Source of the DNA: Earliella scabrosa
Lineage: Eukaryota > Basidiomycota > Agaricomycetes > Polyporales > Polyporaceae
Length of the DNA: 64,000 bases
Direction: 5' to 3'
Assembly (NCBI GenBank): GCA_022605405.1
Contig: JABYQQ010000019.1
Span: 682,001 to 746,000 of the forward strand
Shown here: piece after piece, positions 32,935 to 44,246 of the stretch
Position numbering within the stretch: the stretch's first letter is position 1
How the letters are laid out: the number at the start of each line of letters is the position of its first letter
Made by a program: the position numbers and the translations under genes
The notes under the pieces: generated by a model
Seen by the model: the letters and a program-made list of their open reading frames with translations, nothing else
Database searches by the model: none
Told to the model about the DNA's origin: nothing

Positions 32935-34728
32935 ATGCCACTCTCACGAACGCCGTCTTTGTACGGAACAGTCACACTGCGCGTGTTGACTATACCCGAA
33001 CTGCTTGAGTTGATATTCTCCTTCTTGGACGCCCCGGACAACGCGCGCAACGCTCTGGTGTGTAGTAACTGGACGGACGTCGCTCTCGACTTGCTTTGGC
33101 GCGAGTCCGACGACCTACCGCGCCTCTTGCGACTCCTGGCTCCCACGGAAAAGTGCACCGTCGGACACGTATGTTGTCTCCATACGACATCCCCATATGG
33201 CATGCTGAACTATCTTTAGCGCTATGTCAGGCCACTAGAGCCCCGTGACTGGGCGAGATTCATGCGATACTCCAGTCGGGTGCGCAAGCTCACTGTGACA
33301 CCCACGATTGACGAGCATTTGAAAGGGTCGAACGTCTTCGACGAGATCGCCCAAACACGCACGACTCTCCACCTCTTTCCGAAGCTATCCTCACTAACAT
33401 GGACATCTGAGAGTGGAGACCGACTACGTCTCTCCCTCATGTTCATGCACGAGAACGTGAAGGAGTTTGCAGTCCTCCTCACCCCATCCCCCGGATACTC
33501 CTTTTCCGTCTACTTCCAGGAGATAGCAACTCGGATGCCGCGACTAACTCGACTCGATTTGCGCTTCTCGTTCCCCGTGCGCGAGATTGAGCCCGGTCTA
33601 TGTCAACTCTTCAGCACGCTCCCCAAACTGCAGACAGTCATCATGCCCCAATTCACGCTCACGACAAAGATCATTGAGTCCCTATCCCGCAAAGAGCATC
33701 TGGGAGTCGCTCAATTCGAGTTCATGGACCATCAGGGCGTCGGAGACGCGATGGATGTCAACGACTGGGCCCCAGTATTGGAAGAAGGAGCGTTCCCAGC
33801 CTTGTACGACCTCAGCATCAGCGTCCACCTCCAGCACATGCTTCGCTTCATGACGGCACCATTCTTCCCCGTCAACCTCCGCATGCTGTACGTGCACGTC
33901 ATGCACATCGTGCCACCGCCGCAGGTGCACGACTTCTTGTCCGCCGTGGCCGAAAATTGTCAGTCACTCATCGAGCTTGTGCTCCACTATTCCGGAGAAC
34001 CGCACGGTCTTGTATTCCGGCGCAATCCCCCCGCGGACGACCTCCTCACCTGGGACACGCTCCGCCCGGTACTCAAGTGCCCGAACCTGACCCTGTTCGA
34101 GCTCCACTGGGAGACACCGCTGGCGATGTCGCATGCCGACCTCGAGGACCTCGCAGCGAGCTGGCCCGCGCTCGAGACCCTCATCCTGAATCCTCAGCCG
34201 CTCCCGTCCGCGGAGCCCTCGCCGCTCACGCTCGACGCCCTCCTTCCCTTCGCACGGCACTGTCCGCGCCTGCGCACCCTCGGGCTGTACATCTCCGCCT
34301 CGGCGCCGCACGGGACGCTCGGGGTGACGTACACGCCGTTTAGGAGCCTCCGCAAGCTCGACTTTGGCGTTTCGAGTATCGCGGACGCCGCTCCGGTCGC
34401 GCTCTTCCTCAGCCAGCTCTGCCCGTCCGACTGCCGTGTCACGTCTGGCGTCAACTGGCCGGACCAGGACGAGCTCATCGCGCCCGAGTCGGAGGACGAT
34501 ATGGATTTGCTCAACAGCCTGCTCGAGGCCGTCGAGCAGCACTGTGCCCGCTGGGACGAGGTCCGGCAGGTCCTCCCGCTCCTGATCGAGCTGAGGATGG
34601 AGGAGAGGGCACGGAGGGAGGCACTGGAGCGCGAAGTGGAGGACTTGCGGACGAGATGCAAGGTGCTCGAAGAGCGGCTCGACATGGGTGCGGGCGCGAA
34701 CGTGGACAGTGGATGCCTCCTACTGTGA
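32935..34728 (+). CDS. F-box/LRR-type protein, tandem copy 1
   Basis: Exons 32935-33168 and 33220-34728 (51-nt intron), 580 aa. The F-box is at residues about 15-55: LTIPELLELIFSFLDAPDN, ALVCSNWTDVALDLLW. A long leucine-rich region follows (PRLTRLDLRF, PKLQTVIMP, PALETLILNPQPL), then a charged C-terminal coiled coil (about residues 540-570, RMEERARREALEREVEDL). F-box proteins recruit substrates to SCF ubiquitin ligases. It differs from the 3.9-19 kb F-box group in length, coiled coil and intron site, and pairs with the tandem copy at 36719. Target unknown. Confidence 0.85.
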
Positions 34729-36718
34729 TCCGTGATGTGGAAGTCGTGGGCGCCTTCTGTGGTTTATGGTGAGTGCGTTTCCCAAGTCGCAACCGCACTG
34801 TGCTGATGTTCCGTGGGTGCTCGGCTTGTAGAATGTGTTCTCGTGTTCTCGTGGGATGTCTCTTTTATGCTTTCGTATATGCTATCGATTCGTGCTTTCT
34901 GGAACAGCCTCCAAGCGACGTGTTTCTCCCGCGTGAATCCGAGAGTCCCATGTATTTCCGTGCTTGACGGATCTGGTGTGTTTTGTCCCGTCCGGAGGGG
35001 GCATTGGTCAGATACATCGTGAGTTTGTCCCGGGCCTCGGATATTTTGTGTGGTATGTGCTGACGTACCGAATACACGCAGAGATTACCTCTCACGTTGA
35101 TGCCTCGTTTGTTGGTGCCATGCGGCTGTCTAAGCTTGGCGCGAGAACGACACAGAGCGTGTTGACGGCAGAGGACAGGCCGGGCGGACATAACAGTACG
35201 TTGTCTGTTCACCGCTAATGCCATACTTCTGATATCCAGTTAACGCCGCACAAAGGTTCCAATTCAACATTCCGAGACGGCTAGCCGTCCGTAACAGCCC
35301 GAACCAGCTGCACAGGGGCGTCCGTCAAATTTGTCACTGATCCGTATCATCATCGTGCGTCCGGACACGTAGAGGACGAGTATCCCCGCGTTCTCATAGG
35401 TTCAGACAGCATCTCTGGCCTTCACCTTGCGGAAGCGGCGCAGCCAATGCCTTCCCGGCGCTCGCAGCTGTCACGGGCGACGCCTGACCTTCATACCCGC
35501 TGCGAATGTTGCTCTGACCCTGTATCATCATGCCAACAATACCGGAGACGCCGGTGTGGATAGATGTCGAGATTGCGGTGAGGATTAATATCACCTCGTG
35601 CTCATCACCATCTCATCACTTCCTGCGCTCCGGTAAATATCTAGACGGGTGCTTCATGGTCACCGAGCATGCGCTTCCACACATATACCCGGCGCGATTG
35701 GCTCCTGATGCATCGATCAAGCCGGAGATGGGCGCGTTGCGCCCAAGGATCTTCACAATCGTCTACCATCGTACGCTCCGAGAGTATAAACCAACGCGTT
35801 ACGTGTCCGTCGCGTAACCCGATGCTAACCGGTGTTGGAGAGGCCAACGGGGACGCCCAAGAATCTCAGTGAAGTAGCCGATGCCGAGACGCCTCCGGTG
35901 TGGACTCACTTGGGTGAAAAGGGGATAGACAATGCTACCCATCTCGCATCCGGTGCGCCTACGCATATTTGGTAGGTAATTAGACTGGGACGAGCAAGTT
36001 GGACCCGATCCAGTCCGTTGTTTTCGGTGTGCTAAGACGACCGAGGCCGTCTCCGAACGCCACTTTACGGCAAATGTCGGTTTAAGATTTTCCGAGCCGC
36101 CTCCCGCCTGTCACCAGGACTCGGACTCGTTTTCTGTCCCGACTTGCCACTGAAGCTAGCCCTGAGGCGTGTTCGACAGTCGGGACAGGGAGGCCGTCTA
36201 ACTCTCATAGTGTCTTGTCTGATAGCCTCTGCTCTGGCTAGCGTTACTGGGGCAGCGCTCGGAAGCATTTTGGAACCCGAACTCCTGGGACACGTTGAAC
36301 ACCGGGCGGCAATTAACCACGCGATCAAACGCAAGGCACGGCTGATCGCGCCGGGCTTCATCCTTAATTTGAGTCTTCTGACTTCTCGCGCCGTGGGTGA
36401 GGAAAGCAAGCTGCTGAGGAAGAGGTTGGGACGCCGCAGTTGAACACGCGTAGAGGACGGCATCCGGGCTCTGACAAAGACATTCCTCTCCTGGGAAGCG
36501 GGATGGCATGAGAAGATGTGCGTTAGAGATCCAGATCAGGATGCATAGCCGGAACCCGATTGGAAAGGCCGGGGTCTTATCGGTCTCTATCCGTGTGTAG
36601 AATGCAGAGCGGTATATAGACCGGCAAATTCTCTCGGCGAACATCCCGCCTTCTTCAATCTCTCCCTCCACTCCCGGCCACGTCCGTCCAGATCCTCGCA
36701 GCCGCACATCCAGCACAC
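34729..36718. other. Intergenic between the two F-box/LRR genes
   Basis: Two kilobases without a gene I can support. Open frames (for example 36198-36716, -) overlap antisense and have no motif. A perfect 11-bp inverted repeat, CTGTCCCGACT at 36134-36144 and AGTCGGGACAG at 36178-36188, could form a hairpin. A TATATA at 36613-36618 is about 105 nt before the next start. Confidence 0.4.
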
Positions 36719-38569
36719 ATGGACCCCAGCTTCGGCCGCTCGCTGGCCCACATCGACGAGCTCCTCGTCATGATTTTCTCCTACCTCGACGATCGTGCAC
36801 TCGCGAGGGCGGCGTGCGTCTGCAAGCACTGGTCCGGGATTGCCCTCGACTCGCTATGGTTCGAGGTGCACGACCTCAAGAAAGTGCTCACCGTCTTAGC
36901 TCCACTCTCGCTCAAGCCCGAACGGGTCTCAATTACGAACGGACGCGTGCCGGGTGCTTATGTCGGTATCCCTTTGTCATGGGCTCCAGAGCATTGACAT
37001 TTCCGACTGACGTGGTGCAACCAGGCATTCAAACGTCCGCTCGTAGCGACCGATTGGCAGAGATTCCAGCGATATTCTGGGCGAGTGCGTCGACTCCGGC
37101 ATGACCATCGTCACATCCGCTCCGCGGTCGACAGATCCAAACGGCCGGCGCTGCTCCATTCAAAGGTCTTCGAGGACCTGAAGGCAACCTGTCCCACGCC
37201 TGACATCTTCCCGAACCTCCAATCTGTATTCTGGTATCCCTGTGCTCCAGAGAGGCAGCCACTCTGCCTCGCGTTCCTCCATCGACGCGTCAAACACCTC
37301 GGCCTGCACTTGTATCAATCCGAGTCCTCTCCCCTCCCAAACTATCTCCGCGAAATTTGCTCACGATGCGCAAACGTTACAACGCTCGACCTCTGTCTCG
37401 AGGAGTCCATGGGCAACTTCGAGGACGACGTCCTCGTCCTGCTGCAGGGACTGGTGCATCTGCAGCGTGTCTCGGTGCCAATATACGGCCTGACCCCTCG
37501 ACTTCTCACGGCGTTATCGCGCTTGAAGCACGTCGTCACCGTGAACCTGATCCATCCTGCCCGCGCAGAACCCGGAAACCGCGCCGATGTGGCAAACTTC
37601 TCGCCCGCGATTGGTGCAAACGCGTTTCCAGCCCTGCGTAACCTTTCCTTCGCTGCGCAAGTCGCTGACGGGGCACAGTTCCTTCGAGATTCGCTCTTTC
37701 CCGCGCAGCTCACGCAACTGCACTTCAAAAGCACAGTGACCGCCACGCCTCACGCGCTCTGGACCTTCTTCGCTGCCATCCGAGACAGCTGCACGTCGCT
37801 GGTCGAGCTGTCCGTGGACTACATCATCGCGCCGGACTCGCCCCTCACATCTCCTCCGCCCCCCGTCCAGGACAGACCGTCCATTGTGACATTCCGCCCC
37901 CTTTTCTCCGCTCGATGCCTGCGGATCTTCGAGCTCCGATGGGACTACGTCTTGAACCTCGCAGACGGCGATATGGAGGAGTTCGCAAGTAAGTGGCCCT
38001 TGCTTGAGAGTCTGCAGCTCAACTCCGAGCCCGTCCCGGAGCCCCACGGACCCTCCCTCACCCTCCGTGCCCTCCTCCCCTTCGCCCGCCATTGCCAGAA
38101 TCTCAGACACCTCGGCCTCCACGTCGACGCCCGCTCGGTCCCCTCGCTGAACCCGTTCCCGTATGCGCAGGACGTACCGCGTTTCAGGCGCCTCGAGACC
38201 CTCGCGGTCGGGCTCTCAGCGGTGCAGAAGACGGAGCCTGTGACGCTCTTCCTCAGCCAGCTCCTCCCGCTCGGGTGCACCATCCGCTGTGGGCTCCGTT
38301 GGCCCGACGCGTTTGACATCGCGATGGAACATGCTCTAGTCCCTGTCAGCGTGCGCGCTGAGATGTCTGCGTGCTGGGTGCGCTGGAATGAGGTGGCGAA
38401 GCTGCTGCCCATCGCGACCAAGGCCCGGCTCGAGGAGAAGGCGCGATTCGAAGCGCTCGAGAGGCAGATGCTTGCGCTGGAGGTGTCAAGAAGAGAGGAC
38501 AAGCAGAAGCTGAGCTGGCTGGAGCGCGAAGTGGAGGATCTGCGCGGGAGGACGGGGAGAACCCCCTGA
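36719..38569 (+). CDS. F-box/LRR-type protein, tandem copy 2
   Basis: Exons 36719-36925 and 37025-38569, 583 aa. F-box: IDELLVMIFSYLDDRALAR, CVCKHWSGIALDSLW. The LRR-like body and C-terminal coiled coil align with copy 1, including paired motifs such as PLTLDALLPFARHCPRLRTL against LTLRALLPFARHCQNLRHL and ALEREVEDLR against WLEREVEDLR. The intron is 99 nt, nearly twice that of copy 1, and its donor GTCTCA is weak. It is still needed because the frame closes shortly after. The two genes are direct tandem duplicates about 3.8 kb apart. Confidence 0.83.
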
Positions 38570-39741
38570 AAGGGGTAGCTTGGTTCGTGCACGAGCTTCC
38601 ATACCAGCGCGTACGTCCATGTGAGTGCTTCGTGCCTTCGGTATACACTCCGAGCTCATTTCGGAGGCTTGGATATGGTTGTCTGGCTACAGGTTCTGAG
38701 GCCTAAGGAGTTTGGCCCGATGCTGGCGACGCAGGCGGACGACCGCCGCGCTAACTCCAGGCGGGTCTGCGCGCTAACCTTAGGCCAGCCCCCTGACGCA
38801 ACCCCTGGGCCAGGTTGCTGCCAGACTCGTCTACGTGCACATCCTTCGCTCCTCTACGGTGACAAATAGAAGCACTGCATGCACCGTCCCGGGAGTATCA
38901 TACGTCCGGTTTACATACAGATATTCCGCAGATTACCAGAAGTGTCGCCACAAATCACAACATTTCGGCCAGGCTCCGACTGCATCATACCGCCGCGTGG
39001 ACTCTCCGTTGGCATGCATACCCCTCTCGCCCGGTATCAGTTTCACAGTGGCAGACCGCTGGGGCACATGCAGGCCTCTGGCTTCGAATTCTGCTTCTCC
39101 CGTCAAGGTTGCCTTCAGGGGAAGAGGAGCAATGAATTGCCGCGTCTCTCGCAATCTCTGTGATCTTCACCAAGTGCACACGCTGACCGTCAGCGCCCCG
39201 GAAGCGCGTTGTGCCGCTCCTACCGTCAAAAGTAGCAGCATTCGAAGCCCTGCGAGGGTCTCCAAGCCCGAGAGCTGTGCGCCTCCTTCCCGACGCGGAG
39301 ACACATGCACACGGTCGCGAGAGCGCATGGTCTCCAGCAGGCTACAGGGTAGCTTCGCAGCCTTGATGGCGGGCATGGGGAAGATTCCAGCGTCGCTCGC
39401 CGAAGCTTCCTCACGACGCTATTCTGGTTGCCGGTGGCACAGACCGACTGCGCTGGCTCTGAGAAGCCTATTTGGGGGCATACTAACCGCGGGCGCGTGG
39501 GCCAGTCCTTGTACAGTAGACTGTAGGCGTGCGATCCATATCGAACATTCATTCTGCCTGTTATGTATACAGTCATGAGCCATCTGCCATCAGATTCTTA
39601 CATCCTCCGCGCTTCCCCTGGGCCCTGGTACGTGGTATCTGAAGTAATCAATGACTGCAGCGAGTCGGCAGAAAACTTTGCGTACTTATTCAACGATGCG
39701 ATGCGACGAGCATTGAGCCTCGAGCCCCTCTTAACGTCTCA
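38570..39741. other. Intergenic between F-box/LRR 2 and RAM1
   Basis: 1.2 kb between convergent genes. A 247-codon + frame (38835-39578) is the longest one but is Arg/Ser/Pro-rich, has no motif and is crossed by antisense frames. I see no gene. Confidence 0.4.
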
Positions 39742-41840
39742 TCATTTCTTCGCCGCAGCATGGTACCGAGACGGAGGCGTCTGGCCGTAGAAGTGTGCCA
39801 GCATCGCGTCCGAGTGAGTCATCGTCAAATTGAACAGCGGATGGGTCGCGTTCTAGAACAACGGCGAGAGACGACGGTGAGAGCGTGTTCCTTCGCGCTA
39901 GCACGAAAACACCGGCCCCTGGGAGAGGGGTGCGGCTCGCTACTCACCACGCGATTGGCTGCCCCGCCAACATAGGCCGCCGTCCCCTCCTCCTCCGACC
40001 ACGACAGCACGTGTGCGAACGTCCGTTTGCGCAACTCGTCCAGCCTCTCACGGTCTGCGTCCGACGATGCGGCGTAGGCGGTGCCTGGGCGCGGATTCCA
40101 TGAGCACATGTCGTAGATGGGCGAGCCGTGGCTCGTGCGGGACGCGCACGTACCGTCTCTGTCGCGGGCTTCAGCCGGGTTCCAAGCGGACTTGACAGCC
40201 TTCTCGCGCGCCTCGGAGGGAATGACGCGATGCTGCGCGGCGGATAGGCCGGCCGCACAGTAAAGCGTGTGGTATGCGTCTGCGGGTCTGGGGACGTCAT
40301 CGCAGGGTCATGCAAGATGGACAAGCCGTTGCGAATCAAACTCACTTCGGCGGCTTGTCCCGCAGGCCGCCGGCGGGATGTTGACCAGCGTACAGAATGT
40401 ACTCTTGCAATGCTTGTCGGTCGAACAGGGAGTCTGGTCATGAGTAAAAGGAGCATCGCAATGGTTTGACACGCGTTGTGGAATGCATGGATGTCAGCCT
40501 TGGACATGAGATAGGAGATGCCCAGACACGGCTCACCGTCGGCATCATCCCACGTCTGGTGTCCTTCCTCCTCGCTCACGTCATGCTGTTCGCCCGTAGC
40601 GGGTTCTTGGTGCTTCGAAAGCCCTAGGAGAGTCTCCACGAGGCCGACACAACCGCCGACCCACCAGCTGTAGCATCCGTCAACAAGCTTATTGGTCCGG
40701 CCCTTGAATCCGCCGAGTTCGATTGGTAGCCCTTGCATCTGGACACACCATCGCAGTAGCGCATGCGTGTTGATTGTGGGTGCAGGGCCATCCGTGGGCG
40801 TCGAGAGCTGGATAAAGGGCTGAAGCAAGACCCAGGAAGCCGTAGCGCAGAAGGTGTATCCGCCGTGCGCCTCGCCGAGAGGCGGACGAGGCGCCGTGGG
40901 ATCGCATGACTTACTCATGCCGCTCTCTGCTTCTGTGTAATCTACGCGACTTCACTGAGCAAGACGCAGACGGAGCCAGTGTCTCGATTACGTACCCCCC
41001 TCAAATGCCCATCCAGGGAAGGATGCATTGCAGAACCCGCCTTCGTAAGTTTGGCACGTGGATAAGAACCCAGGGACGCCCTCAAGGAGCTCCGGCGTGA
41101 GGAGATTGAGAAGGGTGGCGACTGCCAGCAAGCAGTAGATGCCCCTGCATTGTTGGCTGTGAGTGGCGCCAGTCCGAGACATGGTCTAGTATACTCGCCT
41201 GACATCGACTTCCCCGTGATGGCTGACAAGGAAGGAGCCATCGGGCTGCTTCAATGACATGAAGAACTGGTAGAGCTTCTTGCTATGACGGAGCGCGCAA
41301 TCGTCAGCGATCTGTAATGCAGACGTTGAACATGTTAGCCGTACCGATCTATGCTGTCCCAGCCTCCGGCCACTCCGGGACCACCAACAATAGCAAACGC
41401 ACAGACGGAGGCGTACGTGGGTAGGAGATGCGCAGCCTGTCCAGGACCACCTGCAAAGCCCCCGTCAGGGTGTTGCAATGCCAGCAGAGTATCTATTGTT
41501 CTGTGCAGAATGCGGCGATCAGATGTCTTGCTCAAAATACAACAACCTATTCTTACCGCTTCTTCGTCTGATCATCGAGACCGACTCCAAGGACACTGAA
41601 GCCCTGAAGGGTCCAGTACACGAGCCACGGCTGGCTGGCGTCCTGCGATGTATATCGCTCTGGAAAGCCTTGACGGAGGTTACGTAGGAGGAACTCGAAG
41701 TGAATTTTCCTCTGCAGCGCAGGTTGCCCGGCCCCATCTGCCGGTATGTGTTTCTTGATGGTATTCTCCGTTTCCGTCTGGAGAGTCGACGTGCTCGTAC
41801 GATAGCCGTCCGTCGGCGTTGGGCGATAGCTCTCACCCAT
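39742..41840 (-). CDS. RAM1: Protein farnesyltransferase beta subunit
   Basis: Multi-exon minus-strand gene from ATG 41840 (MGESYRP) to TGA 39742-39744. FTase beta transfers farnesyl from FPP to the CaaX cysteine of Ras, Rho and a-factor-type mating pheromones, as a heterodimer with Ram2. Prenyltransferase repeats are clear: [28 protein letters not shown] (about 41460), [34 protein letters not shown] and [14 protein letters not shown]. The zinc ligands are present: Asp and Cys in [10 protein letters not shown] (about 40680) and His in [11 protein letters not shown] (about 40265). The last exon ends [17 protein letters not shown], reached by an intron with donor GTGAGTAGCG and acceptor TTCTAG. 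It is a housekeeping gene and appears intact. Confidence 0.9.
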
Positions 41841-42201
41841 CAGTCGTGACAACGGTGGGCTTGTGAGATGCAAGAGTGATTCTGAGTTCGCGGGCGGGTG
41901 AGTACCTGCAAAATATTCTTGGGTGTCGCCTACCTACCGCCTACTAGTCCGGTCGGGACCTGGTGACGAATGTGAGATTACTCAGGTGCTGTCGGAGGGT
42001 ATAGCTGATGTATGATACTTGTCGACCTTCCCTCGACCTGACTCTTGGTAGATGACGACGAAAGCCTGGAGGCTGGTGTGGCTCGTCGAAGGCGTAGCTT
42101 CATTTCAATCCGCTTCGTTCAAGTTCAACACGATGACAATAGCAGGTTATCGCAGATGGTGATGTATTTGCTATATTGTTTTGTGCGCCTCGCTGGTTAA
42201 C
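41841..42201. other. Intergenic between RAM1 and tRNA-Thr
   Basis: 360 nt containing the RAM1 promoter region. No further feature seen. Confidence 0.35.
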
Positions 42202-42274
42202 TCCCGTTTAGCTCAGTTGGTAGAGCGCGTCACTAGTAATGACGAGGTCAGTCGTTCGAGTCGGCTAATGGGAA
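42202..42274 (+). tRNA. tRNA-Thr(AGU): tRNA-Thr(AGU), intronless
   Basis: 73-nt cloverleaf: acceptor TCCCGTT/AATGGGA (one G-T pair), anticodon stem CGTCA/TGACG around CTAGTAA (anticodon AGT), T arm AGTCG-TTCGAGT-CGGCT, discriminator A. It is identical to the exons of the copy at 23882 but uninterrupted. A run of about ten Ts at 42292-42302 is a strong Pol III terminator. Confidence 0.92.
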
Positions 42275-42291
42275 TCTGCGCGAGCGTCGCG

Positions 42292-42302
42292 TGTTTTTTT
42301 TT
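42292..42302 (+). terminator. Pol III poly-T terminator of tRNA-Thr
   Basis: An uninterrupted T run starting about 18 nt after the discriminator base of the intronless tRNA. Confidence 0.7.
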
Positions 42303-42640
42303 TCACTTCGATAGCCACCTCACTGTAATCAGCACACTTGGGCATGGCCGAATCAACTCATGCAGGTGTCCGCCGATATTGACAACACCGAGTTGGGCGC
42401 TTGACCAAGACTAACAGCATGTCGTGGGCACAAGCATCACATACGAAGACCCAGTGTGGGATACGTCCAAAATCATCAAATGTGCCTGAGAAGAGCGAAC
42501 CAACAGACAAGGACTGTTCTCATGCGTTGAGTTGTGATCTGAGATAGATGCTGTAGCACTCCACAATGCATCTTGCTACAGAGAATACATGCAATGAAGC
42601 CATGTGAGAATGATACTGGTGCCGCTATGGGATGAAGCTA
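42303..42640. other. Intergenic downstream of tRNA-Thr
   Basis: No gene seen. The end of the flanking minus-strand gene is uncertain and could extend into this stretch by one small exon, because a GTGAGTGTTGC donor-like site lies near its end (about 42690). Confidence 0.3.
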
Positions 42641-43913
42641 CTATTCGACTGTTGCTCGTGCATGAAGTAGTTCAAGCCGTGCAACACTCACGGAAAACAA
42701 TGTTTCCTCGACAAAGGAACGATCATCAACGAATGAATCGGCTACCTCTCGCATCGACGCTATCAGTCCGAGGAGGGGAGCAAAGTCGGCGGCAGCCGGT
42801 GTGCCAGAGCAGCAGTCCAGGACCGAGGGGGAGTCGGCGCGGTGGTGCGCCAGTAACAACTTCTTCAGCACCTCCGCACGACGGAGTACCGCAGGATCCT
42901 GGGGCGTGTCCTTTCCCCTCTCCCGCACGCTTTCGAGCGACATCCTGAGCCGGTTGATCCGGTCGAGCATGTCCTGGCACTTCTTCTGCAGCTCATCGAG
43001 CTTGTCGACGCTCTCCTCCTCGGCCCTCGTCGAAGAGGCCTTGTGCACGATGACGATGACTGACATGGCGAAGGTGTCGAACGCCGTCAGCACCGCGGAG
43101 CATAGGGGCGAGTAGGGGATCGAGAGGATGGACTAGAGCGCGGAATGAGCCTATGTTCTCTTTATAATGAGATCGCGCGGGTGGAAAAGACGCACCCCTG
43201 CACGGATGGCATTTCGGACAAGCCAGATACCCCGCCTGCTTCTGTCTCGCTTTCGGACGTGCGCGTCGATGTCCTGGTTCAGCCTGCGCATCGTCGCAGT
43301 CAGCTCGTCCTCGAGCTGCCGCAGCGTCCTGTACCGCTCCGCGAAGTCCTCCCCATCGATCTCTATCGCGTGGAGACACTGGGGTCCGGGAGTCCGCAGA
43401 ATATAGACCGCGGCCGCAGCCAATCTCTGCGTAGAACCAAGTCACCGGTCAGAGATCTCTACTCGCCGGATTGCTCTCGATCGGGATGGAATCAATACGG
43501 ACCGACGAGACGGCATGGCCGAGTTCGTGCACCGGGTCGATGGTGTGCGACGCGTCTGCGCCGGCCTCTTGCCATTGGAGAATGACAGTGACGAGATCGT
43601 TCAGAGCTGTGATCGCCTGCTTGGTCTCTGCCTTGGCGGCGTTGAGGGCATGTTCGGCACACATCTGGTCCATCTGTGTGCGAATATCATGGAGGGGGCG
43701 GGGAGCAAGATGGTTCCCTAATAACGCAAGCGAGGTCAGAAGGCTACCAGAGAGTAAGATAAAGCAGAGAGCGTCACAGCATTGACAGGGATTTGGTGAT
43801 TCCGCCGCGCCGCGACCAGCAACGCAGTCAACTTCGCTCTCGGCGCGTGTGTCTAGGACGGCTAGACTTGAAGCCGTGGTGATCGCACTTGACGAGGAGC
43901 TGCTTACATCCAT
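42641..43913 (-). CDS. Membrane/coiled-coil protein of unknown function, copy 1
   Basis: Not a recognised family. The minus-strand gene starts at ATG 43913 (MDVSSSSSSAITT). A hydrophobic segment ALCFILLSGSLLTSLALLG suggests one membrane span. Helical, coiled-coil-like parts follow (ITALNDLVTVILQWQE; FAERYRTLRQLEDELTATM). Supported introns: one of about 43 nt ending near 43425, and one with donor GTGCGTCTT (about 43190) and an acceptor before SILSIPYSPLC. It shares that last motif and the preceding RRLNQDIDAHVRKRD-type helix with the next gene (SIVAVPYAPLV; DEVTVIDRSLRRRK), so the two are paralogs. The 3' end is uncertain. Confidence 0.5.
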
Positions 43914-44246
43914 GTTGATGCTTGCTACGAATCTGCGGCGACCAGACGCATATCGCGAAGATGGAGGCGGGATGGAGCACGGTGGTAGCCGGCGCCTGTA
44001 GTTCACATGGTCCTGCAAGCGCCGAACTGCAGCCGATCACATCATAGAGTTCAACAGTTGCCAGCATTCGAAGTGGCTACGAGTAAGTAGATGGGTGTGC
44101 GAGCAATGATACATGAGCATGAGTTATGGGTACAGTAAGTAATAACGATGTCCTTGAATGAACTTGAGCGAGCGGAGAGCGACGTGCGAGAGAGCCCTGA
44201 GACATACGGTACAAACAGCGAACGCAACACGATCAACACAACAGAA
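43914..44246. other. Intergenic between the two paralogs
   Basis: 333 nt between the start of copy 1 and the end of copy 2. No gene seen. Confidence 0.35.

Noticed and set aside
38835..39578. 247-codon plus-strand frame
   Set aside because: Composition is Arg/Ser/Pro-rich without hydrophobic periodicity or motif, and it sits between two convergent genes.
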